Shown here piece after piece: positions 25,001 through 32,524 of a stretch of DNA of 42,841 nucleotides. The stretch is from an uncultured Solobacterium sp. (GTDB lineage: Bacteria > Bacillota_I > Bacilli_A > Erysipelotrichales > Erysipelotrichaceae). The notes under the pieces were generated by a model, which saw only the letters and a list, made by a program, of their open reading frames with translations, was not told the origin of the DNA and searched no databases. The stretch covers positions 1 through 42,841 of the forward strand of contig URCJ01000010.1 in assembly GCA_900546285.1 (NCBI GenBank), in the 5' to 3' direction. Position 1 is the first letter of the stretch. Each line of letters begins with the position of its first letter. The position numbers and the translations under genes were made by a program.

Positions 25001-26128
25001 AGTTAATTCTTCTCTTAATAAGTTTCTTTCTTCTTTGTGTACTAAAGTACCCTTTTTCATCAACAATGAACCATCAGCCTTATATAAATCTTGAGCTAAT
25101 ACATGATTCTCAATTCTGTCGATGACATTTAATTTTCTTCCTAACTTGTATCTTCCAGCAGGAGTTAAATCATACTTCTTCGCATCAAAGAACTTAGCAT
25201 TCATCAAAGAACCAGCACCTTCGATTGTAGGTACTTCATCTTGTTTTTGGTTACGATGCATTTCAATTAGAGCTGCATCAGTTGTATTTGTCTTATCTGC
25301 ATAAAGAGTATTTGTAATCTCCTCGTAAGCACCAAGGAAAGATGTATAAATAGCTTCATAGATGTTCAAGAATTCACGATCATCATTTTGATTAATTAGA
25401 TCATCATAAACCTCTAAGCCCATTGACTTAATAAAAGTCTTAACCTTATTAACGTCAAAAGCGTCTTCTCCCTTTTCAAGGTTCAAAGAGAAGCCAATTG
25501 TTTTCAATAATATAGTAGATAAGATCTTACGCTTACGGTCAACACTCATATTCATGACCTTACCAAGCGCAGTTTTCTTCTCATCAGTTAGAAATTCTAA
25601 CCAAGTTCCTCTTGATGGGATTAATTCGCCATCAATAGTTTCTTTACCAGTCTTATCATCAGATTGGATGTCAAAATAAGCACCCGGAGATCTAACAATC
25701 TGAGAAACTATAACTCTCTCAGCACCGTTAATGATAAAAGTACCGGTTGCAGTCATCATTGGGAAGTCTCCTAAGAAAACTTCTTCTGGCCTATTGATGA
25801 TTTCACCAGTCTCCTCATTATAGATTTCTAGTTCCATATTAGCCCAAAGTGGAGCACAGTAATTTGTCTCACGATATTTACATTCGGCTACAGTATACTT
25901 TGGCTTACGGAATTCATAGCTAACCAACTTCAAACGAATGTTGCCGCTATAGTTTTGAATTGGGTAAATCTCATCAAACACTTCTTTGATTCCTTTTTCA
26001 GTGAACCACTTAAAAGAATCTGTTTGAATTTCAACTAAGTAAGGAAGTTCAAGTTGACCACTTACTTTTGAATAATCACGGCGAGAGGAATGTCTACCCG
26101 ATTCAACAACATGATAAGATTGCTTCAT
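22010..26128 (-). CDS. rpoB: RNA polymerase beta subunit (enlarged, Asn at Rif site)
   Basis: Forms the active centre with beta-prime. At 1372 residues it is about 180 longer than Bacillus RpoB. Much of the excess lies at residues 380-535, between GTLVHKEERN and ISDMIALYSYMLSMLDGVG, where Bacillus has a much shorter segment. The rifampicin pocket (SSSQLSQFMDQQNPLAELT, then NKRRISALGPGGL, 647-677) has Asn666 where E. coli has His526. Switch and C-terminal regions (GHGNKG, PLGGKAQNGGQRFGEMEVWALEAYGAA) are normal. The C-terminus is an acidic tail. AAAGGA lies upstream of the ATG. Confidence 0.98.
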   Translation of the reverse strand: MKQSYHVVESGRHSSRRDYSKVSGQLELPYLVEIQTDSFKWFTEKGIKEVFDEIYPIQNYSGNIRLKLVSYEFRKPKYTVAECKYRETNYCAPLWANMELEIYNEETGEIINRPEEVFLGDFPMMTATGTFIINGAERVIVSQIVRSPGAYFDIQSDDKTGKETIDGELIPSRGTWLEFLTDEKKTALGKVMNMSVDRKRKILSTILLKTIGFSLNLEKGEDAFDVNKVKTFIKSMGLEVYDDLINQNDDREFLNIYEAIYTSFLGAYEEITNTLYADKTNTTDAALIEMHRNQKQDEVPTIEGAGSLMNAKFFDAKKYDLTPAGRYKLGRKLNVIDRIENHVLAQDLYKADGSLLMKKGTLVHKEERNLLREELTKGSHVEAFPFRHSFSHPTVVEVETKNKLALVGRILANDLELKDEVIYQGTALSEEDVKKIAKEFKVISVYSGIISKPVELNRDNIDAVLDYGQRFFILARITDKAGDVMIDDEPAMPLYIPDHDSYILMSDKEAIIRERISKGEKMTAWLVGSACQVVYIENPNDANSKIKLIGIDPLNDKKCITISDMIALYSYMLSMLDGVGSTDEIDMLGNRRIRTVGELIQNQFRIGLSRMEKAVKEKMSIADVETSTPKSLTNNRPLSGAIKEFFSSSQLSQFMDQQNPLAELTNKRRISALGPGGLTRERAGFEVRDVHNSHYGRICPIETPEGQNIGLISYLTSYAKVNEYGFIQTPYRKVDKNGHVSEDYIYLSADDENDYIIAQANEVEDGKLKNEMVVARKAGETIMAKAEEVELCDVSPKQIVSIAAACIPFLENDDCTRALMGANMQRQAVPLLNPHSPFVGTGIEAKIARDSGTGVVTNDTGVVTYADSRTVVIADKDGKEHEYPLEKFARSNAGTCINQKPIVAKGDKVKAGELIADGPSMQDGELALGQNVTIAFMTWHGYNYEDAIIMSERMVKDDVYTSIHIEEYTIERRKTKLGEEEITRDIPNVQEGACRNLDSRGIVMVGAEVKEGDILVGKVTPKGQSDASPEEKLLLAIFGEKSHEVRDNSLRVPHGGAGIVQSIRVFNRKDGHDELNPGVIEEIRVYVVQKRKISEGDKMAGRHGNKGVISKILPIEDMPIMPDGTPVDIMLNPFGVPSRMNIGQVLEVHLGMAAKKLGVKFATPVFDGISNDDLMDIMKEAEVNPDGKLVLRDGKTGEPYDERISVGVMYMIKLAHMVDDKLHARATGPYSMVTQQPLGGKAQNGGQRFGEMEVWALEAYGAAHTLEEILTIKSDDINGRTRALNAIKKSQTIPEPGLPESFNVLRNELKALAVDVKLLDGEGNEVNVSSFADDDDTQDKNNQVAEASDLTIKTEAELEEEAPEAVMGLDEE

Positions 26129-26163
26129 TAATACGCCGTCCTTTCCTATTAAACAGTGTAGAA

Positions 26164-26754
26164 TTATTTAATCGCTTGAATCACCCAGTATCCACCTTCG
26201 CGATCCAAGACAGTGACAGTTTTAAATAACTCACTAAGCTTGTTCACACTAGAGCTGGCGCCCTGTTTCTTCTGAATGACAATATATAAAGACCCATTTT
26301 CCCTTAAAGTATGATATGCTTTATCATAGAGATCATATATGACAACTTTACCCGCTCGTATGGGCGGGTTTAAAATTATAGAATCAAACAATAAGTTCAA
26401 AGTTAATATGTCTGTACATAAACAAGCTTTAATCAGTGTTTTGTTTTGAACAGCATTTAGATTAGTAAGCTCCACCGCTCTTGAGTTAACATCTACAGCA
26501 GTTACCTCAATATCAGGATTAAATCTTTTAATGATAATCCCAACAGGTCCCCAACCGCAGCCAAGATCTAGAAGCCTATTACCTAATGCTTGTCTGAATG
26601 TGTTTTTAATTAATAAATAACTACCGTAATCGACGTTTTCTTTGCAGAAAACGCCATTATCAGTAGTAAATATGAACTTCTCATTATCGAAATAATAGTC
26701 AAATGATCTAGGATTACTAGCCAATTGACTATTATCCGTATAATAATGAGACAT
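26164..26754 (-). CDS. Class I methyltransferase, YbxB/RsmC-like
   Basis: 196 residues. SAM-binding motif I is RLLDLGCGWGPVGI (60-73) and the catalytic motif is NPPIRAG (129-135), which matches the N2-guanine rRNA methyltransferases of the RsmC group. Probable substrate is 16S rRNA guanine, by family. Its placement between rplL and rpoB is the conserved Firmicutes ybxB position. It starts 4 nt after rplL without an obvious ribosome binding site, so translation may be coupled. Confidence 0.88.
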   Translation of the reverse strand: MSHYYTDNSQLASNPRSFDYYFDNEKFIFTTDNGVFCKENVDYGSYLLIKNTFRQALGNRLLDLGCGWGPVGIIIKRFNPDIEVTAVDVNSRAVELTNLNAVQNKTLIKACLCTDILTLNLLFDSIILNPPIRAGKVVIYDLYDKAYHTLRENGSLYIVIQKKQGASSSVNKLSELFKTVTVLDREGGYWVIQAIK

Positions 26755-26758
26755 TTAA

Positions 26759-27130
26759 TTACTTAACTTCAACAGAAGCGCCAGCGTCAACTAACTTCTT
26801 CTTGATTTCTTCAGCTTCTTCTACACTAATGTTTTCCTTGATAGGACTTGGACACTTGTCAACTAGACCCTTAGCTTCAACTAAGCCTAGACCAGTGATT
26901 TCCTTAACTACCTTGATAACAGCAGTCTTAGCTTCACCGAATGAGCTTAAGATAACTGATACAGAAGTAGGACCTTGATCAGCTGCTTCAGCAGGTGCTG
27001 CTGCTACTGCGACTGGTGCTGCTGCTGTAACACCGAACTTTTCTTCGATTGCCTTTACAAGATCGTTTAATTCAAGAATGCTAGCTTCTTCTAGATAAGC
27101 TAAGATATCTTCATGATTGATTTTTGCCAT
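26759..27130 (-). CDS. rplL: 50S ribosomal protein L7/L12
   Basis: 123 residues: N-terminal dimerisation helices (ILAYLEEASILELNDLVKAIEEKFGV), an Ala-rich hinge and the globular factor-binding domain (KTAVIKVVKEITGLGLVEAKGLVDKCP). Multiple copies form the stalk on L10 that recruits translational GTPases. It is 14 nt after rplJ. Confidence 0.98.
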   Translation of the reverse strand: MAKINHEDILAYLEEASILELNDLVKAIEEKFGVTAAAPVAVAAAPAEAADQGPTSVSVILSSFGEAKTAVIKVVKEITGLGLVEAKGLVDKCPSPIKENISVEEAEEIKKKLVDAGASVEVK

Positions 27131-27144
27131 TTTAATATTTCTCC

Positions 27145-27705
27145 TTATTCTGCTGCAGCTGCTTCAGGTGCTGCTTCCTCGGTAGCTTCAGGTGCTACCG
27201 CAACCTCGCCTCCATTTGCTTCCTTAGCATCTGCAACTGCCTTAACAACACATGCAAATGATCTAACTGGAGATTGTAAACAACTTAATAGCATAGATAA
27301 CATACCGTCTCTATTTGGAAGGTTAGCTAATTCTTTTAATGTATCAAGATCAACTTCTTTACCTTCAACGATACCGCTCTTAAGTACTAATGCCTTGTGG
27401 TTCTTAGCGAACTTTGACAAAATTCTTGCAGGTGCAGTTGCATCCTTTGAGAAAGCCATTGCGTTAGGTCCCTTTAAAGATTCCTTTAATTCAGCGAAAC
27501 CTAATTCATCTACAGCTCTTTGTGCCATTGTGTTCTTGTAAACTTTGAAGTCAACATCTTCAGCTCTTAAAGCTCTTCTTAATTCTGTAACTTCAGCTAC
27601 GCTTAGACCACGGTACTCTACGACAACAGTAGATTGTGATTCCTTAATCTTAGAAGAAATCTCACTTACCATTTCCTGTTTCGCATTCAATACTGCTTGA
27701 TTCAT
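27145..27705 (-). CDS. rplJ: 50S ribosomal protein L10
   Basis: The start at 27705 (MNQAVLNAKQEMVSEI) has GAGGG 4 nt upstream and gives 186 residues; longer in-frame readings would extend into the leader. It has the rRNA-binding domain with VVVEYRGLSVAEVTELRRALR and an Ala/Glu-rich C-terminal helix region for L7/L12. With L12 it is expected to regulate its own operon through the leader at 27736-27840. rplK and rplA, commonly just upstream, are absent here. Confidence 0.96.
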   Translation of the reverse strand: MNQAVLNAKQEMVSEISSKIKESQSTVVVEYRGLSVAEVTELRRALRAEDVDFKVYKNTMAQRAVDELGFAELKESLKGPNAMAFSKDATAPARILSKFAKNHKALVLKSGIVEGKEVDLDTLKELANLPNRDGMLSMLLSCLQSPVRSFACVVKAVADAKEANGGEVAVAPEATEEAAPEAAAAE

Positions 27706-27735
27706 ATTCCCTCTTTCTAACCCAATATACTCATA

Positions 27736-27840
27736 CAAAATAAAACCTGTATCCATAGACACAGGTTAAAAAGTTCATATTCACAACTTTTACCTCGGTA
27801 ACATTTTTAAGCATAATCCGCCGTTACTGTCTATGGTATA
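27736..27840 (-). promoter_or_regulatory. L10 ribosomal protein leader with attenuator
   Basis: On the minus strand CCATAGACA (27836-27828) can pair perfectly with TGTCTATGG (27761-27753). The same 3' segment can instead form a terminator stem, ACCTGT/ACAGGT (27766-27761/27750-27745) plus inner pairs, followed by TTTTATTTTG. Between them lie a GTAAC/GTTAC element with the ACCGAGG core and an AAAAGTT/AACTTTT hairpin (27769-27775/27785-27791). The mutually exclusive folds and position match the known Firmicutes L10 leader, where L10-L12 binding favours termination. Confidence 0.85.
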
Positions 27841-27853
27841 TTGATGCTCAATA

Positions 27854-27882
27854 AAAATACCACAAAACAAAAGAATATGCAA
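27854..27882 (-). promoter_or_regulatory. Candidate promoter of rplJL-rpoBC
   Basis: TTGCAT (27882-27877) and TATTTT (27859-27854) are spaced by 17 nt, placing the start just before the L10 leader stem. The hexamers are imperfect, so other start sites are possible. Confidence 0.4.
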
Positions 27883-27917
27883 TAGTTTTTTATTTTTTTC
27901 CTTTTGATTGTTTTGCA

Positions 27918-28931
27918 TCAGTAAGAGATTCTTAAATTATCAAGAAACTTCTCTATGCTTGTTGCTTTTTCTTCTGATTCATTTGTCAATAAACCATCAT
28001 CAGATAATATCGGAGTGTCTAGTACTGATTTGATTGAAACAGCAATACTTGCACAAGAAGCCACAATAGCTTTTGATTCTTTTGAATACTTGCTATAATC
28101 ATCACCCTCTTTTTCAAAAATGTCTTCCATCTTATATATTAATGGCAAGAAGTAAGTATCTAATCTCGCTAATAAATTATAGAACATGTAAGTTCTTCTT
28201 CTGATTGTTTCACATTGTAAACTAGCTGTGTTTAATTGGGTAGCAATTTGAATAGCTTCAGATTTATTGGTATAAGCCTTTTCCAGATCTTTTTTTGCAG
28301 CATTGCCTGCAAACAAACCAACGACAGCTAATGCAGGTCCAACAACTAAGCCGCCTAATACAACAGCGCCGCCTGCCATTCCCAAGCCTCCAGCCGCAAG
28401 CGAACCTCCGCCAAAGAAAGCTAGAGTCGCATTTGTTGCAGCTGCTCCACTTAAACTTGCTATTGCGGTTCCTGTTGACGCAGCAGCTAACGCTTGAGCC
28501 GCACCATAAGCGCCAAGTGCAACAAACGCACCGCCCGCTGTTCCTGCTACAGTGCCACCAGCTATAGAACCTGCAAAATTAACCATACTTCTCATTTCAA
28601 CAAAAGTATGTTCATCTATATGCATCTTATTTAATTCTTCTAGACCTTCAGTATCTTTGAAGTTTACGTTCTTTAACTTTTGAAATGTATTCAAAAATTC
28701 AGCAACTGTACTAGTCAATACATACATTTTTTCTTCACCCAACTGAGACAATGAATTACCACATGCTAATCTTTGTGCATTTAACCAATCAGTTGATTCC
28801 TTAACTATTTCATTAGCATTTTTATTCAATAATTTTGCCTTATTCTCATCAAAACCAGCTTTTATAACACCACCTACACCAGCTGAGCTAGTGAAAGCTA
28901 TTATACCTATAAACAATAATGGTAATGGCAT
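27918..28931 (-). CDS. Gly/Ala-zipper membrane protein of unknown function
   Basis: 337 residues. After a hydrophobic N-terminal segment (about 4-24) and a helical region, residues 119-212 are a Gly/Ala-rich hydrophobic block with repeated GG and GxxxG spacing (SGAAATNATLAFFGGGSLAA, then GLGMAGGAVVLGG), flanked by amphipathic helical arms. Such blocks suit membrane insertion or oligomeric pores, but no pore-forming family can be assigned. AGGAGG is 7 nt before the ATG. It is the last gene of the XRE-M48-TerB operon, 11 nt after the TerB-like gene. An envelope scaffold is an alternative role. Confidence 0.7.
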   Translation of the reverse strand: MPLPLLFIGIIAFTSSAGVGGVIKAGFDENKAKLLNKNANEIVKESTDWLNAQRLACGNSLSQLGEEKMYVLTSTVAEFLNTFQKLKNVNFKDTEGLEELNKMHIDEHTFVEMRSMVNFAGSIAGGTVAGTAGGAFVALGAYGAAQALAAASTGTAIASLSGAAATNATLAFFGGGSLAAGGLGMAGGAVVLGGLVVGPALAVVGLFAGNAAKKDLEKAYTNKSEAIQIATQLNTASLQCETIRRRTYMFYNLLARLDTYFLPLIYKMEDIFEKEGDDYSKYSKESKAIVASCASIAVSIKSVLDTPILSDDGLLTNESEEKATSIEKFLDNLRISY

Positions 28932-28942
28932 TTGTTTTCCTC

Positions 28943-29758
28943 CTATAACATTATCAAATCTTTTACACTCTCAAAAATAACATTTCGTCTATCTTTCAAT
29001 TCATTAACCATCGCTTCGATGACTAAATATTGTTTATTAGTAGTTTTAATCCAATCAAGTTCTTTTTCAATATCTATAAGAGTCAAAATGCTACTCTCCA
29101 TTTCAAGAAAAATTGCCTTATCAATATTTGTTTTTCTAACTATATATTTTATTAATTTTCTCTCTGTTTCATTATACTCTTCATCGCTATATGCCACTGT
29201 CAGCAAATCCCAAACTAGAAGTTTAGGAGTAATGAAAGTGTTATCTGTGGTTTTCATATATAACAAGGCATCTTCAATACCTTCTCGCAAAGCATCAAAA
29301 TAATCTTCTGTATCTATAACTTTGTCTAATTGTACTTGACACTCTTTAACAATTTGTTCTTTATGATCAACGAAATCTGAATCTAATTCTCTTCCAATCG
29401 CATCAAACTTTTCTTCTTCATTATGGAATATTTTTCCATCAGCAGCCATTAAATAATAGAAAATTTTAATTGCATTTCTAGTCGGGATAGCTTTGATAGA
29501 AAAAGTATCTTCGTTATCATCCATAATATCTTCTTTTTTAAGTTCATTATCTTTTGAAGATTCGTCTTTACCATCTTTCTTTTTAAATATTTTTTTAACA
29601 TCCACCTCAGGCATTTTAATCTTTTTTACATTCTCTGCTGCCATATTAGCTGTTTTTTGTATTTTTTCTTTCGCCTCAGAAAAATCAATTTCTTTCGTCG
29701 CATCAACAACATCTTGAAATTTTCTTTTAAAATTTATCTTTTTCTTATCATCAGCCAT
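28943..29758 (-). CDS. TerB-like domain protein
   Basis: 271 residues from the ATG at 29758, chosen because GGAGGG lies 7 nt upstream; the earlier in-frame start overlaps the peptidase gene and has no such site. The N-terminal 85 residues are Lys/Asp/Glu-rich. Residues 90-165 contain the TerB-type acidic helix motif (MAADGKIFHNEEEKF, 104-118) and 180-220 repeat it more loosely (TVAYSDEEYNETERKLI). TerB domains are linked to tellurite/stress and phage-resistance loci and probably bind metal. No transmembrane segment is seen. It probably works with its operon neighbours. Confidence 0.7.
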   Translation of the reverse strand: MADDKKKINFKRKFQDVVDATKEIDFSEAKEKIQKTANMAAENVKKIKMPEVDVKKIFKKKDGKDESSKDNELKKEDIMDDNEDTFSIKAIPTRNAIKIFYYLMAADGKIFHNEEEKFDAIGRELDSDFVDHKEQIVKECQVQLDKVIDTEDYFDALREGIEDALLYMKTTDNTFITPKLLVWDLLTVAYSDEEYNETERKLIKYIVRKTNIDKAIFLEMESSILTLIDIEKELDWIKTTNKQYLVIEAMVNELKDRRNVIFESVKDLIML

Positions 29759-29777
29759 TTTGATTCCCTCCACGTAA

Positions 29778-32180
29778 TTAAAACTCAAACGGTATTTCCG
29801 AATTCATTAAACCATCAAACTCTTCTTGCGTTGTAAATTGTGGTTCTCTTCCTAAAACTTTTTGAATAACAACATTACCCTTTATAACCAAGTCCGAATT
29901 ATTAGAAGAAAGGCCTTCGTTTATATAATCGAACCCTTCAATAAATTCTTCTATATCTTCAGCAAGATAGTTCGATACTTTTTCTTCTAATTGTTCTTTA
30001 AACTTTTGAAGTTGTATCATGAATATTTCAGCCTTAACACCCATCAGCAACATTTTTTCATGAATTAATTGTGTTTCTTTAACCTCGTCAGATACCTCCT
30101 TAACTATCGCAAGCGCAGCTCTACCAGCACCAACATAGTTATATCTAGCAACAAAACGACCCGAAAATAATACAAAATTACCACCAGATTCAATCGCCGC
30201 TCTTAGTGCAGCATCACCAGTGTCAACCATATTAAAAGTCATTGTCGACACAGCTACCATTCTATCTACAGTTCTATTGTTAAATGGGATTATCAAATTC
30301 CAGTTAACTTCAGTAATGTCTTCTTTTGTTGATAGTTCTCTACTTAAATTAAGAAGCATATAACCTATTCTTATAAATACTTCATTAAGTATTACAGGAA
30401 TAGCTTGAATCTTGATATTGTCAGCATATGTTAATTCATGACGTAAATCTATTTTTTGTTTAACATATAAATCGTTAACTATTTGAGGCAAACATGTATT
30501 ATTAATTCCTGGTATCAAACATAGTTCATGTAGTAAAGACATAAACACACCAGGTATGCCCATGCCACCACCTGCGGTGTTTTTTGATCCACCCATATCA
30601 CTCACAAGATGTCCAAACCAATTATCTGCACAATTTATAAGCTCTATTAATATTGGTGATAAAGAAATTGTATGTGCTAACTGGCTAATTGTTTTTGGCA
30701 TTTTAATATCGGTTTCATCTTCGATTTTATTCTTCGCAATCATAACTAACCAGTTTAAAAATCCTGTTAAAAATGCGGGAATAATAATTTCTAACAATTC
30801 TTCTTTTGAGGTTTTGATAAACACAAAATGCAATTCCCCATTCTTATTAACAAAGGTTCCGACTCTTAAAAATTGGGCTACAATGGAAGACACTAACCCA
30901 AGCGGAGTTGGATGATGCGCTAAATCTGCTAAATGATGATTCTTTGCAGAAACACCAATTTCTTCTCCTTTCCAAACATTGTCTTGAACTACTTTAAACT
31001 TTTCTTCCAGCTCGCTTATGCATTCTTTTAATCTTTCCTTTTCAATTCCTTTTGTCTTTGCATACTCTTGAATGAAATTATTTACTTGTTTATGCGAAAG
31101 AGAAATGTCGTTATTAACTATAGTTGTATCTGAAAACAGAAAAGAATCCAATGCTCCACAAACAATTCCAATTGCAACCGCATATGCATAATCTTCTCTT
31201 TTTGCGTAACTAGTACATCTTTCAAGTTCTTGATTTAGTTGATTTAATCTTTTTTCTAAATTATCTTGAAGTTCTTGTGGTATTTCATCATATGTTTCTT
31301 TGGTTTCAATAGAAACACCTGCATTTATAATTTCGGTTTCTTCTAAATCATCCATTTTATCAACAGTCAACGTCCCATCAATGATGCCTCTATAACAATC
31401 AGAATTCTCCCAATCATGTATTTCATATACCCTTGTTGCTAACAACGGATGACTATTCCACTGAACCATTGCTTCATGCATCAATTTATTTGATGTCGAA
31501 TCATTTATGAAATCTTTTAAATCAATCGCTTGTTTCATAAACTCTTCAACATTAATATTTTCATCAAAGCCGTTTACCTTTAGTAACATTTTTACCGTCT
31601 CGTATGAACTTCCATCGCACAATAAAGCAGCTCTATCCGCAGACAATTCACTACATCTATCCCAAAATAACATTGCTGTTACCAAAGTCTTAGATATATA
31701 TTTCTTTACGCCAGGTATTTTCGTCAAAGGACTTGCTTCAATACCCTGTAAAAAATTCCTAGCTATAGAACTATACAAACAATGTTTACAAGCAATGTGG
31801 CCACATTCATGTGCAATCGCGCTTGCTACCATATTTGATGAACATTGCTTTATAAGTTCGCTTGTTAAACAAATATATGGTTCCGTAACACCATATGTAT
31901 AAGCATTTACATCTTGTTTATTGTTAGACTTAATCATATATAAATCAGGCATTTTATCAATTCCTAATTTTTCACATATCGGAGGTAGCAAGTTATAAAC
32001 TTCAGGCATTTGATTTTCATTTAATCTAATAGCTGTTGACAACAATCTTATCTTTTCTGCTTTTTCGCTAACATTTTCCATGTAAGATTCTTGTAGCTTA
32101 ACAAACATAGGAAAGCGATTTAAAGCCGCAAAAGCCTTTTTATCAAGTTCATGCATATATAATTCCGCATTATATGACAT
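29778..32180 (-). CDS. M48-like zinc metallopeptidase with long C-terminal region
   Basis: 800 residues from the ATG at 32180 (AGAGGT 8 nt upstream; the in-frame GTG at 32186 is too close to it). The N-terminal 190 residues resemble M48 peptidases: HECGH (124-128) is the HExxH zinc motif, E178 in SELSADRAAL the third ligand, followed by D182. Residues 330-560 form a less usual region with hydrophobic segments and motifs DLAHHPTPLGLVSSI and HLVSDMGGSKNTAGGGMGIPG. The last 150 residues are helical. Unlike HtpX, no clear N-terminal membrane anchors precede the catalytic domain. It follows the XRE gene by 6 nt. Confidence 0.8.
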   Translation of the reverse strand: MSYNAELYMHELDKKAFAALNRFPMFVKLQESYMENVSEKAEKIRLLSTAIRLNENQMPEVYNLLPPICEKLGIDKMPDLYMIKSNNKQDVNAYTYGVTEPYICLTSELIKQCSSNMVASAIAHECGHIACKHCLYSSIARNFLQGIEASPLTKIPGVKKYISKTLVTAMLFWDRCSELSADRAALLCDGSSYETVKMLLKVNGFDENINVEEFMKQAIDLKDFINDSTSNKLMHEAMVQWNSHPLLATRVYEIHDWENSDCYRGIIDGTLTVDKMDDLEETEIINAGVSIETKETYDEIPQELQDNLEKRLNQLNQELERCTSYAKREDYAYAVAIGIVCGALDSFLFSDTTIVNNDISLSHKQVNNFIQEYAKTKGIEKERLKECISELEEKFKVVQDNVWKGEEIGVSAKNHHLADLAHHPTPLGLVSSIVAQFLRVGTFVNKNGELHFVFIKTSKEELLEIIIPAFLTGFLNWLVMIAKNKIEDETDIKMPKTISQLAHTISLSPILIELINCADNWFGHLVSDMGGSKNTAGGGMGIPGVFMSLLHELCLIPGINNTCLPQIVNDLYVKQKIDLRHELTYADNIKIQAIPVILNEVFIRIGYMLLNLSRELSTKEDITEVNWNLIIPFNNRTVDRMVAVSTMTFNMVDTGDAALRAAIESGGNFVLFSGRFVARYNYVGAGRAALAIVKEVSDEVKETQLIHEKMLLMGVKAEIFMIQLQKFKEQLEEKVSNYLAEDIEEFIEGFDYINEGLSSNNSDLVIKGNVVIQKVLGREPQFTTQEEFDGLMNSEIPFEF

Positions 32181-32186
32181 AGACAC

Positions 32187-32411
32187 TTACCTCTTGCCTT
32201 TCTTGTTCTCTTCAGGAACAAACTCAACTATATCATCCAATTTACAATCCAATGTAGTGCATAATTTTTCTAATGTATTTACCCTAACATCTTCGTTTTT
32301 TCCTAGTTTCGCCATCGCATTAGTTGTAATACCAGCTAAATGCGTTAATTCTGTTTTAGAAATTTCTTTATCAATGAGCATCTTCCAAAGTTTATTGTAA
32401 TTAACAGGCAT
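32187..32411 (-). CDS. XRE/Cro-type transcriptional regulator
   Basis: 74 residues from the ATG at 32411, which has AGGAGG at a 5-nt spacing; the in-frame GTG at 32417 overlaps that site. The protein is nearly all one Cro/CI helix-turn-helix (YNKLWKMLIDKEISKTELTH, LAGITTNAMAKLGKNEDVRV, CKLDDIVEF), of the small stand-alone class. It heads the four-gene operon and probably represses it, since palindromic half-sites overlap the operon's promoter. The pairing of an XRE repressor with an HExxH peptidase recalls ImmR-ImmA, though ImmA is a different peptidase family. Confidence 0.85.
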   Translation of the reverse strand: MPVNYNKLWKMLIDKEISKTELTHLAGITTNAMAKLGKNEDVRVNTLEKLCTTLDCKLDDIVEFVPEENKKGKR

Positions 32412-32442
32412 TTTCACCTCCTAGGCTATATTTTACTATTTC

Positions 32443-32471
32443 ATTATAATTAGATATCTTGAGTTATTCAA
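32443..32471 (-). promoter_or_regulatory. Promoter of the XRE-M48-TerB operon
   Basis: TTGAAT (32471-32466) and a perfect TATAAT (32448-32443) are separated by 17 nt. The -35 is inside a palindromic half-site, and another half-site lies in the spacer. Confidence 0.75.
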
Positions 32472-32484
32472 GATTTTCTTGAAT
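32457..32484. promoter_or_regulatory. Palindromic operator between divergent genes
   Basis: An 8-bp inverted repeat ATTCAAGA/TCTTGAAT (32466-32473/32477-32484, 3-nt spacer) is joined by a third half-site TCTTGA (32457-32462). Together they overlap the operon's -35 and spacer and abut the -10 of the opposite ORF. The XRE protein is the obvious candidate binder. Confidence 0.7.
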
Positions 32485-32491
32485 TATATTG

Positions 32492-32497
32492 TATAAT
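32492..32497 (+). promoter_or_regulatory. -10 element for the divergent 53-residue ORF
   Basis: A perfect TATAAT faces the small plus-strand ORF, with a predicted start near 32504. The -35 position falls in the operator and is weak (TCAAGA or CAAGAT), so transcription may be low or need an activator. Confidence 0.45.
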
Positions 32498-32524
32498 TTA
32501 ATTATAGATATTGAGGGATTAATA

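Noticed and set aside
27841..27917. Long AT-rich imperfect hairpin (CAAAACAA / TTGTTTTG) after the Gly-zipper gene as a terminator
   Set aside because: The stem is interrupted, the loop is over 25 nt and includes the candidate -35 of the rplJ promoter, and no T run follows in a usual position.
28295..28567. Plus-strand ORF with a Gln/Leu/His-rich product opposite the Gly-zipper gene
   Set aside because: Its composition is the antisense of GC-richer Gly/Ala codons. It has no ribosome binding site and lies wholly over a better-supported gene.
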